This document shows, one piece after another, positions 43,731-52,969 of a stretch of DNA of 64,000 bases. Made by a program: the position numbers and the translations under genes. Each line of letters begins with the position of its first letter. Positions within the stretch are counted from its first letter, which is position 1. Below the pieces are notes generated by a model. It did not search any database and was not told the DNA's origin. It saw only the letters and a program-made list of their open reading frames with translations. The DNA is from Bacillota bacterium. Its GTDB lineage: Bacteria; Bacillota; Clostridia; Acetivibrionales; DSM-1351. The stretch spans positions 162,832 to 226,831 of the forward strand of contig JAEZKZ010000045.1 in the NCBI GenBank assembly GCA_023415305.1. Reading direction: 5' to 3'.

Positions 43731-46382
43731 ATGGACGAACAACAGAACATAGCAAAACAATATGACCCAAGTCAGGTTGAGGACAGGCTATATACCAAAT
43801 GGATGGAAGAGGGCTATTTCCATGCTGTTCCAGACAGCAGCAAAAAGCCGTATACAATTGTAATACCACCGCCGAATATAACAGGACAGCTCCATATGGG
43901 ACATGCTCTTGACAATACCTTGCAGGATATACTTATCAGAACAAAAAGGATGCAGGGTTTCTGCGCTTTGTGGCTTCCGGGTACCGATCATGCAAGTATA
44001 GCTACCGAGGCAAAGATCGTTGATGCTATGGCAAAGGAAGGTATTACCAAAGAAATGCTGGGCCGTGAGAAATTCCTTGAAAAGGCCTGGGAATGGAAAA
44101 AGGTATATGGAGGCAGAATTGTTGAGCAGCTGAAAAAGCTGGGCAGTTCCTGTGACTGGGAACGCGAACGCTTTACCATGGATGAGGGACTCTCCAAAGC
44201 TGTTCAGGAGGTATTCCTGAAGCTTTATGAAAAAGGTCTTATTTATAAAGGCGAAAGAATAACAAACTGGTGCCCAAAGTGTAACACTTCAATATCTGAT
44301 ATAGAGGTTGAGTATGAGGAACAGGCCGGACACTTCTGGCACATAAAATACCCTGTAAAGGACAGCGATGAATTTGTTATTATAGCAACAACCCGTCCTG
44401 AGACATTGCTTGGAGATACTGCTGTGGCTGTAAATCCTGAAGACGAAAGATATACGCATCTTGTGGGAAAGACACTGATTTTACCGTTGGTAAACAAGGA
44501 GATTCCTGTAATTGCCGACTCCTATGTTGATAAGGAGTTTGGAACAGGCTGTGTTAAGATAACTCCAGCTCATGATCCAAATGACTATGAGGTTGGTTTG
44601 AGACATAACCTTCCTCAGATAAGGATTATGGACGATAACGCTATAATGAATGACAATGCAGTACAATACAAGGGTATGGACAGATATGAGGCCAGAAAGA
44701 AAATGGTTGAGGATCTGGAAAAGCTGGGCTTGCTGGTTAAGGTTGAGGGGCATACCCATAATGTAGGTACTTGTCAGAGATGTAGAACCGTTGTTGAGCC
44801 TCTTATCTCAAAACAGTGGTATGTTCGTATGAAACCGCTGGCTGAGCCTGCTATAGATGTCGTAAGAAATGGAACAATCAAATTTGTTCCCGAGAGATTC
44901 TCTAAAATATATTTTAACTGGATGGAAAATATTCAGGACTGGTGTATATCAAGACAACTCTGGTGGGGACACAGGATTCCTGCATACTACTGCCAGGAGT
45001 GCGGTCATATGATGGTTCAGGGCAGTGATCCCGATGTTTGTCCGAAGTGCGGAAGCAGCAGAATCGAGCAGGACCCCGATACCCTTGATACCTGGTTCAG
45101 TTCGGCTTTATGGCCGTTCTCAACCTTGGGCTGGCCTGAAAAAACTGAGGATTTAAAGTATTTCTATCCAACAGATGTTTTGGTAACAGGCTACGATATT
45201 ATTTTCTTCTGGGTAGCCAGAATGATATTCTCAGGTATGGAGCATATGCAGCAGGAACCTTTCAAGTATGTTTTCATACATGGTATCGTAAGAGATGCAC
45301 AGGGAAGAAAAATGAGTAAGTCCTTAGGAAATGGTATTGATCCCCTTGAGGTAATTGCTCAGTATGGAACCGATGCTCTGCGCTTTGCCCTGACAATAGG
45401 CAACTCACCTGGAAACGACCTGAGATTTTCAACTGAAAAGGTTGAGTCCTCAAGAAACTTTGCAAACAAGGTATGGAATGCTTCAAGGTTTGTTCTGATG
45501 AATTTTGATGAAAATCTTGACTTCAGTAAGGTAGACAGGAACAAGTTTACTGTTGCCGATAAATGGATATTGAGCAGAATAAACACAGTAACCAGGGAAG
45601 TAACTGAAAATATTGATAAATTTGAGCTGGGAATAGGTCTGCAAAAGGTTTATGACTTCATTTGGGAAGAATTCTGCGACTGGTATATTGAAATGGTTAA
45701 ACCGAGACTTTATGACAGAGAAAGCGAAGGAAGGCTGGAAGCTCAGTATGTCCTGAACTTTGTACTGGGTAATGCCATGAAGCTGCTCCATCCGTATATG
45801 CCGTTTATTACCGAAGAAATTTATACCCATCTCATTAATGACGGCAGAAGCATTATGATTTCGGAATGGCCCGTTTACAGTGATGAATTGAACTTTGCTG
45901 CTGATGAAGCCAAGATGAATATGATAATGGATGCAGTCAGAAGTACCAGAAATATACGTGCTGAAATGAATGTTCCGCCTTCAAGGAAGGCCAAAATGAT
46001 ATTTGTTGCAGACGGAGAAGCCGAAAGAACGACCCTCCTTGAGGGAACCTCCTTCTTCCAGAGACTGGCCAGCGCATCCGAGGTTGCAGTTCAGGCCGAC
46101 AAGACAGGTATCCCTGCCGATGCTGTGGGCACTGTAATTGCAGGAGCCGAAATCTTTATTCCTCTTGATGAGCTTATTGACATTGAGAAGGAAATTGAGA
46201 GATTGAACAAGGAAAAGGCAAATCTGGAAGGTGAGCTGAAGAGAGTTGAAGGAAAGCTCAATAATGAAGGTTTTGTTGCTAAAGCTCCTCCTAAGGTTAT
46301 CGAGGAAGAAAAGGCAAAAAGAGAAAAGTATAAGGATATGTACCAGAAAGTGGTTGAAAGACTGGAAAGTCTGAAAAAATAG
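43731..46382 (+). CDS. valS: Valyl-tRNA synthetase
   Basis: The class I synthetase of 883 residues has the nucleotide-binding HMGH (GQLHMGHALDNT) and KMSKS (GRKMSKSLGNGIDPLE). The CP1 editing domain carries TTRPETLLGDTAVAVNP. Two CxxC zinc-type pairs are present (NWCPKCN, and CQECGHM...CPKCGS), and a C-terminal coiled coil covers the last 70 residues. Anticodon-binding follows the catalytic domain. The ATG at 43719 overlaps the SD in the repeat; I use 43731. Confidence 0.97.
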   Translation: MDEQQNIAKQYDPSQVEDRLYTKWMEEGYFHAVPDSSKKPYTIVIPPPNITGQLHMGHALDNTLQDILIRTKRMQGFCALWLPGTDHASIATEAKIVDAMAKEGITKEMLGREKFLEKAWEWKKVYGGRIVEQLKKLGSSCDWERERFTMDEGLSKAVQEVFLKLYEKGLIYKGERITNWCPKCNTSISDIEVEYEEQAGHFWHIKYPVKDSDEFVIIATTRPETLLGDTAVAVNPEDERYTHLVGKTLILPLVNKEIPVIADSYVDKEFGTGCVKITPAHDPNDYEVGLRHNLPQIRIMDDNAIMNDNAVQYKGMDRYEARKKMVEDLEKLGLLVKVEGHTHNVGTCQRCRTVVEPLISKQWYVRMKPLAEPAIDVVRNGTIKFVPERFSKIYFNWMENIQDWCISRQLWWGHRIPAYYCQECGHMMVQGSDPDVCPKCGSSRIEQDPDTLDTWFSSALWPFSTLGWPEKTEDLKYFYPTDVLVTGYDIIFFWVARMIFSGMEHMQQEPFKYVFIHGIVRDAQGRKMSKSLGNGIDPLEVIAQYGTDALRFALTIGNSPGNDLRFSTEKVESSRNFANKVWNASRFVLMNFDENLDFSKVDRNKFTVADKWILSRINTVTREVTENIDKFELGIGLQKVYDFIWEEFCDWYIEMVKPRLYDRESEGRLEAQYVLNFVLGNAMKLLHPYMPFITEEIYTHLINDGRSIMISEWPVYSDELNFAADEAKMNMIMDAVRSTRNIRAEMNVPPSRKAKMIFVADGEAERTTLLEGTSFFQRLASASEVAVQADKTGIPADAVGTVIAGAEIFIPLDELIDIEKEIERLNKEKANLEGELKRVEGKLNNEGFVAKAPPKVIEEEKAKREKYKDMYQKVVERLESLKK

Positions 46383-46445
46383 GCCGCAAGTTTATATTTT
46401 TAATTAATAACATTTAAGTGTGATATTTAGGCGAATGCTAAAAAG

Positions 46446-46499
46446 CTGCCGTGTACGGATATGCTCCCTTGAGGAGACTGTGTACATGGCAGTTTTTTT
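46446..46499 (+). terminator. Terminator after valS
   Basis: CTGCCGTGTAC pairs with GTACATGGCAG (one G-U) around a smaller inner hairpin, followed by seven T. Confidence 0.9.
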
Positions 46500-46539
46500 G
46501 ATTGCTCTGTTTGATTAATTATAAAAGTATACTTCTGAG

Positions 46540-46709
46540 CTAATGTGCTATCCCTTCAATTTTTTTATCGCTGTAAAGGGCTACCTTATCAGGGTTAAAC
46601 CCGTCAAAAGCTTGCCATCATCATGTACAGGCCGCCCCCATTCGTTATCATGATAGTCTATTAATATGGGAGTATTTCCGGCCCAAGAACATCTAATTTT
46701 TTCATTCAA
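46540..46709 (-). pseudogene. tag: Remnant of DNA-3-methyladenine glycosylase I (tag)
   Basis: From a TTG at 46709, minus-strand translation gives the Tag N-terminus (KIRCSWAGNTPILIDYHDNE, then WGRPVHDDGKLLT) and then hits a stop. One base out of frame it continues as GFNPDKVALYSDKKIEGIAH, which matches Tag about 25 residues further on (as in FDPxKVA...). So there is an internal deletion, a frameshift and loss of everything downstream, leaving a non-functional fragment. Confidence 0.8.
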
Positions 46710-46798
46710 AAACCTGTCCTCTATTCTTTAATATTTTCTTTACAATTCACAGAACAATGGTATCAGGAGCTTTTCCGTATGGTCAAATCATGAGCCGG

Positions 46799-46860
46799 AA
46801 AACGTATGATTGATGTCATAAAAACGTTTGATTGCTGTCATAAAACGCATAGTGATACAT
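46799..46860. repeat. Three imperfect direct repeats upstream of the desulfurase-like gene
   Basis: The units AAACGTATGATTGATGTCAT and AAACGTTTGATTGCTGTCAT lie about 22 bases apart, followed by a degenerate AAACGCATAGTGATACAT. Regular spacing of two helical turns suggests a protein-binding array. The start of the next gene is 114 bases downstream. Confidence 0.55.
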
Positions 46861-46973
46861 AAAAAGTAGATAAAATAAGGCTTAACGAGTATTTTTCAAA
46901 AATCTCTTTTTCAAGTAACAGTTTTTAACGCTAAAAATATACTATAGTAAAGTAATTTTTGGGGTTTCTTCGT

Positions 46974-48338
46974 ATGCCTGAACAAAACAAGATTATAAAT
47001 AATAATAATTACAGAAATATGGTAGTTGGAGTCAACACGCCGGTTCCTCTAGACAACGGTACATATACCACCGGCATAAATTTTGATAATGCTGCGACAA
47101 CCCCGGCTTTTATTTCAGTGGAAAAGGAACTCCGCGATTTTCTGCCGTGGTACTCTTCAACCCATAGAGGGAAAGGCTATAAGTCCACTATTTCTACCGA
47201 TACCTATGAAGCAGGAAGAGAAATTATCAGAAAGTTTGTAAAAGCAGATAAGGACGCGGCAGTCATCTATACAAAAAACACTACCGAAGCTATAAACCTT
47301 CTGGCCTGCTCCATGAGTCAGCAAACTGCCGGCGGTGAGGTAGTCATTTCCACCTGGATGGAGCACGCTGCAAATGACCTTCCCTGGCGGGGAAAATTCA
47401 AGGTAGAGTATATTGAAATAGATAGGTATGGCAGGCTTGACCTCAACGATTTTGAGGCAAAATTAAAAAAATACCAGGGGAACATCAGACTTGTTACTGT
47501 AACCGGTGCGGCAAACGTAACAGGATATCTGAATGACATATACAAACTGGCCGCATTAGCACATAGATACCAAGCCCAAATACACGTGGACGGGGCTCAG
47601 CTGGTGCCTCATGTACCTGTCGACATGCGGCCTGTGGAAAGTGAGGAACATATAGATTTCCTGTCTTTTTCGGCACATAAATTATATGCGCCCTATGGCA
47701 GTGGTGTGCTGATTGGGCCGAAATCAGCCTTTGAGGAGGGCGTGCCCTATTGTTCGGGGGGAAGCGCAATTAAACTGGTTACCCACGACCGCATTTGGTG
47801 GGAGGAGGCCCCTGCCAAATGCGAAGCAGGCAGCCCCAATCTGATAGGTGTTGTGGCTATGGTTGCAGCAGTAAAAACACTAAATCAAATAGGAATGAGA
47901 AATGCTTATGAACATGAAAAAAGCCTTCTGAATTATGCCTATGGCAAAATGAGCAGCATTCCGGACATACATTTCTATAGTCATCCTGACAAGCAACCGT
48001 CCATAGGCGTAATTCCTTTTACTATCGAGGGAGTTCACCATTCCCTGGTGTCTGCAATCCTGTCCTATGAGGCAGGTATTGCTGTAAGAAACGGTTTCTT
48101 CTGTGCGCATCCCTATTGTGAAAGACTGCTGGGTTACAGTGCCAAGGAAATAGAGGATATCGCCGAGAAAAAGGCACTTTTCCCGGGACTTGTGAGAGCA
48201 AGTTTCGGATTATATAACACTCCTTCTGAGATAGAAAAGTTTACCAATTGCCTGAAAACTATTGTGAGTAATAAAAAGTTCTTTATAAATAAATACGGTA
48301 ACTCAAGAGGCCTGTACAATATCAGGAATGAGGTTTAG
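46974..48338 (+). CDS. Class V aminotransferase, cysteine desulfurase-like
   Basis: This PLP enzyme of about 454 residues shows NFDNAATTPAF, KNTTEAINLLA, HVDGAQLVPHVPVDM, the PLP-lysine motif SFSAHKLYAPYGSGVLIG and a late Cys in VRNGFFCAHPYCERLLG, where desulfurases place the persulfide Cys. This fits the SufS/Csd branch, though no iron-sulfur scaffold gene is adjacent. ATG 46974 is used; a TTG lies 5 codons upstream and the SD is weak. Confidence 0.8.
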   Translation: MPEQNKIINNNNYRNMVVGVNTPVPLDNGTYTTGINFDNAATTPAFISVEKELRDFLPWYSSTHRGKGYKSTISTDTYEAGREIIRKFVKADKDAAVIYTKNTTEAINLLACSMSQQTAGGEVVISTWMEHAANDLPWRGKFKVEYIEIDRYGRLDLNDFEAKLKKYQGNIRLVTVTGAANVTGYLNDIYKLAALAHRYQAQIHVDGAQLVPHVPVDMRPVESEEHIDFLSFSAHKLYAPYGSGVLIGPKSAFEEGVPYCSGGSAIKLVTHDRIWWEEAPAKCEAGSPNLIGVVAMVAAVKTLNQIGMRNAYEHEKSLLNYAYGKMSSIPDIHFYSHPDKQPSIGVIPFTIEGVHHSLVSAILSYEAGIAVRNGFFCAHPYCERLLGYSAKEIEDIAEKKALFPGLVRASFGLYNTPSEIEKFTNCLKTIVSNKKFFINKYGNSRGLYNIRNEV

Positions 48339-48525
48339 TGTAAAATATACAGCTCAGGTATTTTTATCAATATATGAAAATGGTATTTTTTATGAATATG
48401 TCAACAATAGTATAAAAAAACTTAAAAATATGATAGACTATGGAGTGATATATAGGTTAACAATATTAACTTTTATTATAAACTTTATAACATCATTGAC
48501 TCACTGAAGCAGAATGGAGATTGAA

Positions 48526-50451
48526 ATGAGCTATGGATTCGTGAGAGTTGCAGCTGCAGTCCCAACACTTAAGGTTGCCAACTGTAACTATAATACCGGG
48601 GAAATAATTAAAATATCAATAGAAGCTGCAAAAAGGGGAGCACAGTTTGTAGTATTCCCTGAATTGTGCATAACAGCTTATTCCTGCGGGGATCTGTTCT
48701 TGCAGAAGACTCTTCAGAATTCGGCAATAAAGAGTTTGGAAACAATACTTAAAGAAACAGAAACACTGGATTGTGTTATAATTATAGGTATACCCCTTGT
48801 TGTCAACAGCAGGCTTTATAACTGTGCGGTTGCCATAAAGTCGGGTAAGCTTTTGGGCGTTGTTCCTAAAGCCAATATACCCAATTATAGTGAGTTTTAT
48901 GAAAAGAGATGGTTTAGTTCGGGCCTTTGGAATAGGAATGAAACAATAAACCTTTTAGGATGCAATGTACCTTTTGGCACTGATGTTTTATTTGAGGCTG
49001 AGAATATCAGTGGACTATGCTTTGGTATTGAAATATGCGAGGATTTGTGGGTGCCTGCTCCTCCCAGCAGCGCACAGGCTGTGAATGGAGCGACTCTGCT
49101 GTTTAACCTGTCGGCCAGCAATGAAATAGTAGGAAAGCACGAATATAGGGAGAGTATGGTCAACATGCAGTCTGCGAAGTGCGCTGCGGCTTACGTTTAT
49201 TCGTCCTCAGGGCCTAATGAGTCCACTACTGATCTGGTATTCGGCGGACATGCCCTGATAAGTGAATATGGTTCGCTTATGGCCGAAGGTAAGAGATTTT
49301 CCTTTGATGAACAGCTTTTAATATGTGATATTGATTTGGAAAGACTGATAAATGAAAGATTGAAAAATTCAGGGTTTACCCATGATGTTACAGATAATTC
49401 CTTCAGAAAAGCCTTATTCAATATCAGAGAGCTTGAGACGGACAAGCTGCTGAGAAGAATTGATCCTCATCCCTTTGTACCTTCCAATCCTGACGTTAGA
49501 AATACAAGGTGTGAAGAGATATTCAGTATCCAAACCTCCGGGCTTGCTAAAAGGCTTAAGCATACTGGAATTGAAAAGTGTGTAATTGGAATTTCCGGAG
49601 GACTTGATTCTACCCTTGCACTTCTGGTTATAGCAAAAGCTTATGACAGACTGGGGTTGGACCGAAAAAACGTTCATGCTGTTACAATGCCTGGCTTTGG
49701 GACTTCCTCAAATACGCTGAACAATTCCTTGGAATTTATGAGGCTAATGGGGGTTACCACTTACCAGATTGATATAAAAGAGGCCTGCTTAAAGCATTTT
49801 GAAGATATAGGGCATGATCCTGAAATACTGGATGTGACTTATGAAAATGTTCAGGCAAGAGAAAGAACTCAAATTCTGATGGATAAAGCAAATAAATTAG
49901 GCGGTTTGGTTATCGGAACAGGAGATCTCTCTGAAATGGCTCTTGGGTGGTGTACCTATAACGGGGACCATATGTCCATGTATGCAGTTAATGTAGGAGT
50001 GCCAAAAACTTTGGTCAAATACCTGGTTCAATGGGCTGCGGACTATCTGTTTGAAGCTGAAACCAGAAAGGTACTCCTTAGCATTCTGGACACACCTATA
50101 AGTCCTGAACTGCTGCCTACCGATGCTGAAGGTGAAATAGCCCAAAAGACCGAGGACATTGTAGGACCCTATGAGCTGCATGATTTCTTCCTCTATCATA
50201 TGGTACGCTATGGTGCTAATCCTTCAAAGATTTCTTTCATGGCCCGACAGGCCTTTGAAGGAAAATACAGCAAAGATACTATCAACAAGTGGTTGAAGGC
50301 ATTCCTGAGAAGATTTTTCAGTCAGCAGTTCAAGCGTTCCTGTCTTCCTGACGGACCGAAGGTTGGTTCCATAAGCCTTTCGCCCAGAGGGGATTGGAGA
50401 ATGCCCAGTGACGCAGATGTAGGCGACTGGATTAGGGATATTGATTCCTGA
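48526..50451 (+). CDS. nadE: Glutamine-dependent NAD+ synthetase
   Basis: The 641-residue two-domain enzyme has an N-terminal nitrilase-type glutaminase (catalytic Glu in VVFPELCITAY, Lys in PKANIPNYSEFYE, Cys in GIEICEDLW) and a C-terminal synthetase with PP-loop GISGGLDSTLAL, TGDLSEMALGW and NVGVPKTLVKYL. It makes NAD from deamido-NAD. GGAG 7 bases upstream favours the ATG at 48526 over that at 48514. The 190-base gap upstream is AT-rich with promoter-like boxes. Confidence 0.95.
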   Translation: MSYGFVRVAAAVPTLKVANCNYNTGEIIKISIEAAKRGAQFVVFPELCITAYSCGDLFLQKTLQNSAIKSLETILKETETLDCVIIIGIPLVVNSRLYNCAVAIKSGKLLGVVPKANIPNYSEFYEKRWFSSGLWNRNETINLLGCNVPFGTDVLFEAENISGLCFGIEICEDLWVPAPPSSAQAVNGATLLFNLSASNEIVGKHEYRESMVNMQSAKCAAAYVYSSSGPNESTTDLVFGGHALISEYGSLMAEGKRFSFDEQLLICDIDLERLINERLKNSGFTHDVTDNSFRKALFNIRELETDKLLRRIDPHPFVPSNPDVRNTRCEEIFSIQTSGLAKRLKHTGIEKCVIGISGGLDSTLALLVIAKAYDRLGLDRKNVHAVTMPGFGTSSNTLNNSLEFMRLMGVTTYQIDIKEACLKHFEDIGHDPEILDVTYENVQARERTQILMDKANKLGGLVIGTGDLSEMALGWCTYNGDHMSMYAVNVGVPKTLVKYLVQWAADYLFEAETRKVLLSILDTPISPELLPTDAEGEIAQKTEDIVGPYELHDFFLYHMVRYGANPSKISFMARQAFEGKYSKDTINKWLKAFLRRFFSQQFKRSCLPDGPKVGSISLSPRGDWRMPSDADVGDWIRDIDS

Positions 50452-50478
50452 CGGTCGACATAAAAGGAGGTTAACATT

Positions 50479-50580
50479 ATGCAAAAACGGTGGGTCAAAT
50501 GGGTTGCTGTAATTCTGGCAGTCGCATTTATACTTACATCAGTGGTTTCTGTGGGTTTGTCGGTTTTGGGGTATATGTAA
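50479..50580 (+). CDS. 33-residue single-helix membrane peptide
   Basis: AAAAGGAGGTTAACATT precedes ATG. The product is a basic N-terminus (QKRWVKW), one hydrophobic helix (VAVILAVAFILTSVVSVGL) and a short end. It follows nadE by 27 bases, probably in the same operon. Strong ribosome binding makes translation likely. The function is unknown. The next 230 bases (50581-50810) are extremely AT-rich and show no RNA motif I recognise. Confidence 0.7.
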   Translation: MQKRWVKWVAVILAVAFILTSVVSVGLSVLGYM

Positions 50581-50810
50581 ATAAAACAATCTTTATATAT
50601 ATCGATTACTGTTAAAAAGCTAGTTATTACCCACTCAATATTAGGTATAAAATTTCAATATAAATGGAAGTAAAATTAGTTATTTTTACCCATTTAAGAA
50701 CGTTGATTTTTATATTAAAATTAATGTGTAATTTGCTGTTTTTTTGATGTTATTTAGTTAATATTTTTTATTTTTATTTTATTGTTATTACCTTCATTTT
50801 TTACAAGGGT

Positions 50811-51695
50811 GTGAATTTTTTGTTTGATACTTTTGTCTCTAACCTCAAAAGTATAGTTGATTTCCTATCGGTTTATGTCCCCTTTAAGGAGCCGTTGGAA
50901 GCACTTAGATCACTTGTTGATATAAGTATTGTTTCCTATCTGACCTTCAAGCTTATTCAGCTTGTAAAGGAAACCAGAGCGTGGCAGCTTGTAAAGGGTA
51001 TTGTTGTTATACTTATTACGACTCTTATAAGTCAGGCTCTTGAACTCAGAACATTGTATTATATTCTCAACAAAACTATTGAGTTGGCCGGATTTGCCCT
51101 GATTGTGGTATTTCAGCCCGAGCTCAGACGAGGTCTTGAGCAGATTGGCAGAAGTAACTTTAAAGACTTTTTCAAATTTGATGAAAAGGATGACGCAATA
51201 AATACGACATTCACAATTGAGGAAATTGTAAAAGCAGCAACAGAGCTTTCCAGAACAATGACTGGAGCTCTTATTGTCGTTGAAAGGGAGACCAAGCTGG
51301 GAGAAATCATAAACACCGGTACAAAACTTGATTCCAGCGTTAGTGCAGAATTGATAATCAATATTTTTACACCGAACACACCGCTCCATGACGGAGCTTT
51401 AATATTACGAGAAAACAAGCTTAAGTCCGCGGCCTGTTTCCTGCCGTTAACAGATAATCCGAATCTTAGCAAGGAACTTGGTACAAGGCATAGAGCAGCA
51501 TTGGGAATCACCGAAGTATCTGACTGTATTGCTGTTGTGGTATCGGAAGAAACCGGGAAGATATCCTATGCTCTTAACGGCGGATTATCCAGGAATCTGA
51601 CACCTGATATATTGAGAAAAGCTCTTAACAAAAATTTACTGGAGAAAAAAACTGTCAACAAGAAGTTGTCTCTTTGGAAGGGGAAATCAAAGTGA
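50811..51695 (+). CDS. cdaA: Diadenylate cyclase CdaA (c-di-AMP synthase)
   Basis: The 294-residue protein starts at GTG. It has about three N-terminal transmembrane helices (up to residue 105), a short linker and a DAC domain with the DGALIL motif (near residue 195) and RHRAALG (about 225), which bind ATP and metal. It makes c-di-AMP. It overlaps cdaR by GTGA, and glmM lies two genes on, so the conserved cdaA-cdaR-glmM module is intact apart from an inserted FAD-protein gene. Confidence 0.95.
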   Translation: MNFLFDTFVSNLKSIVDFLSVYVPFKEPLEALRSLVDISIVSYLTFKLIQLVKETRAWQLVKGIVVILITTLISQALELRTLYYILNKTIELAGFALIVVFQPELRRGLEQIGRSNFKDFFKFDEKDDAINTTFTIEEIVKAATELSRTMTGALIVVERETKLGEIINTGTKLDSSVSAELIINIFTPNTPLHDGALILRENKLKSAACFLPLTDNPNLSKELGTRHRAALGITEVSDCIAVVVSEETGKISYALNGGLSRNLTPDILRKALNKNLLEKKTVNKKLSLWKGKSK

Positions 51696-52912
51696 AAGAA
51701 TTCTTAAAGAAGGATTTGACTTTAAAAATATTTTCAATTGTATTTGCCATATTTCTTTGGTTTGCCATAAATCCTGTTAAAACAAATTATTATACAGTTC
51801 CGTTGAGTGTAATAAATGAAGAGAGCCTGCGTGCAAAAGGACTTGTTCTTAATAACAAGGCTTACCCTGAAAAATACGTTACAATTACTGTGCGGGACAG
51901 GGTAGATGTTCTTGACCGTATCAAGGATACTGATTTTGAGGTCACTCTTGATTTATCAAAGGTTAAAAGTGTAGATGATAAGGTGATTACATTGGATTCT
52001 CCTGTTTATCTGGGACGGGAAAATATCAGCGAAAACAATATGGAGCTTAAGCCAAAGTCGGTAAAGCTTGACTTGGGAAAAATTGAAGAAAATCCGTTTA
52101 TTGTTCAGGTTGAAACCTCGGGTAAGCTACCTGCAAACTATGAGATAATATCCAAGACTGCTACACCGGATACTATTTCCATACAGGCCCTTGATTCGGT
52201 TATCAACTCAGTGGGCTCGGTAAAGGTTTACGTTGACGTTACAGGCCTTAATAAAACTCTGGAAATCAGGAAAGAATGCAAGGTATACGATAAAAAGGGT
52301 ATAGAAATCCCCGAACTTGGCAAAAAGCTTACTGTAGATATAAGAATTGAGGTTGGAAAGAGAGTACCTGTTATTCCGATAATTTCGGGTAATCCCGATA
52401 AGGACTATGTGGAAGGAAGCTCTAATGTTAAGCCTGAAAATATTCTTATTACGGGTGATAAGGATATATTGTCAAAGGTCAATGAGATTAAGACAGCTCC
52501 CGTAAGCCTTGACAATATGACAAAGTCCTTTACCACCCCGATAATATTACAGCTTCCTGAAGGTATCAAGCTTGTTAATTCAACACGTGAGGTTAATGTG
52601 ACTGTTGAGATAATTCCTCTTGCCCAACGTACTTTGGAAGTGCCTGTTGACAGTATTACCATGGAAGGCAGGAAAGCTGAAGAGGCATTGCTCAATTATG
52701 AAATAACCTCACCGGTTACCGTAGTACTGAAGGGAAAGCTTGAAGATGTAAATGCTGTTACTCCTCAGCAGTTAATGGCAACAATAAATGTAGATGACCT
52801 TGATGAGGGTACACACAATGTCCCCCTTAAGATAACCTTGAACGGCAATATCACTCAGGTTGGAGAAACCGAGGTGCATCTGAAAATTACCAAGGGACCC
52901 GATGTACCATAA
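51692..52912 (+). CDS. cdaR: CdaA regulator with YbbR repeats
   Basis: The protein of about 406 residues has one N-terminal transmembrane helix (IFSIVFAIFLWFAINPV) and four extracytoplasmic YbbR-type beta repeats starting near residues 50, 135, 220 and 310 (VSVRD-like YVTITVRDRVDVLD, PVIPIISGNPDKDY, LEVPVDSITMEG). It modulates CdaA activity. GGAAGGGG and the overlap with the cdaA stop favour the GTG at 51692 over the TTG at 51674. Confidence 0.9.
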   Translation: MKEFLKKDLTLKIFSIVFAIFLWFAINPVKTNYYTVPLSVINEESLRAKGLVLNNKAYPEKYVTITVRDRVDVLDRIKDTDFEVTLDLSKVKSVDDKVITLDSPVYLGRENISENNMELKPKSVKLDLGKIEENPFIVQVETSGKLPANYEIISKTATPDTISIQALDSVINSVGSVKVYVDVTGLNKTLEIRKECKVYDKKGIEIPELGKKLTVDIRIEVGKRVPVIPIISGNPDKDYVEGSSNVKPENILITGDKDILSKVNEIKTAPVSLDNMTKSFTTPIILQLPEGIKLVNSTREVNVTVEIIPLAQRTLEVPVDSITMEGRKAEEALLNYEITSPVTVVLKGKLEDVNAVTPQQLMATINVDDLDEGTHNVPLKITLNGNITQVGETEVHLKITKGPDVP

Positions 52913-52969
52913 GCATGAATTTAATTTTTTATAGAAGATAAATAACCATCTGACCAAGGAACATAAAAC

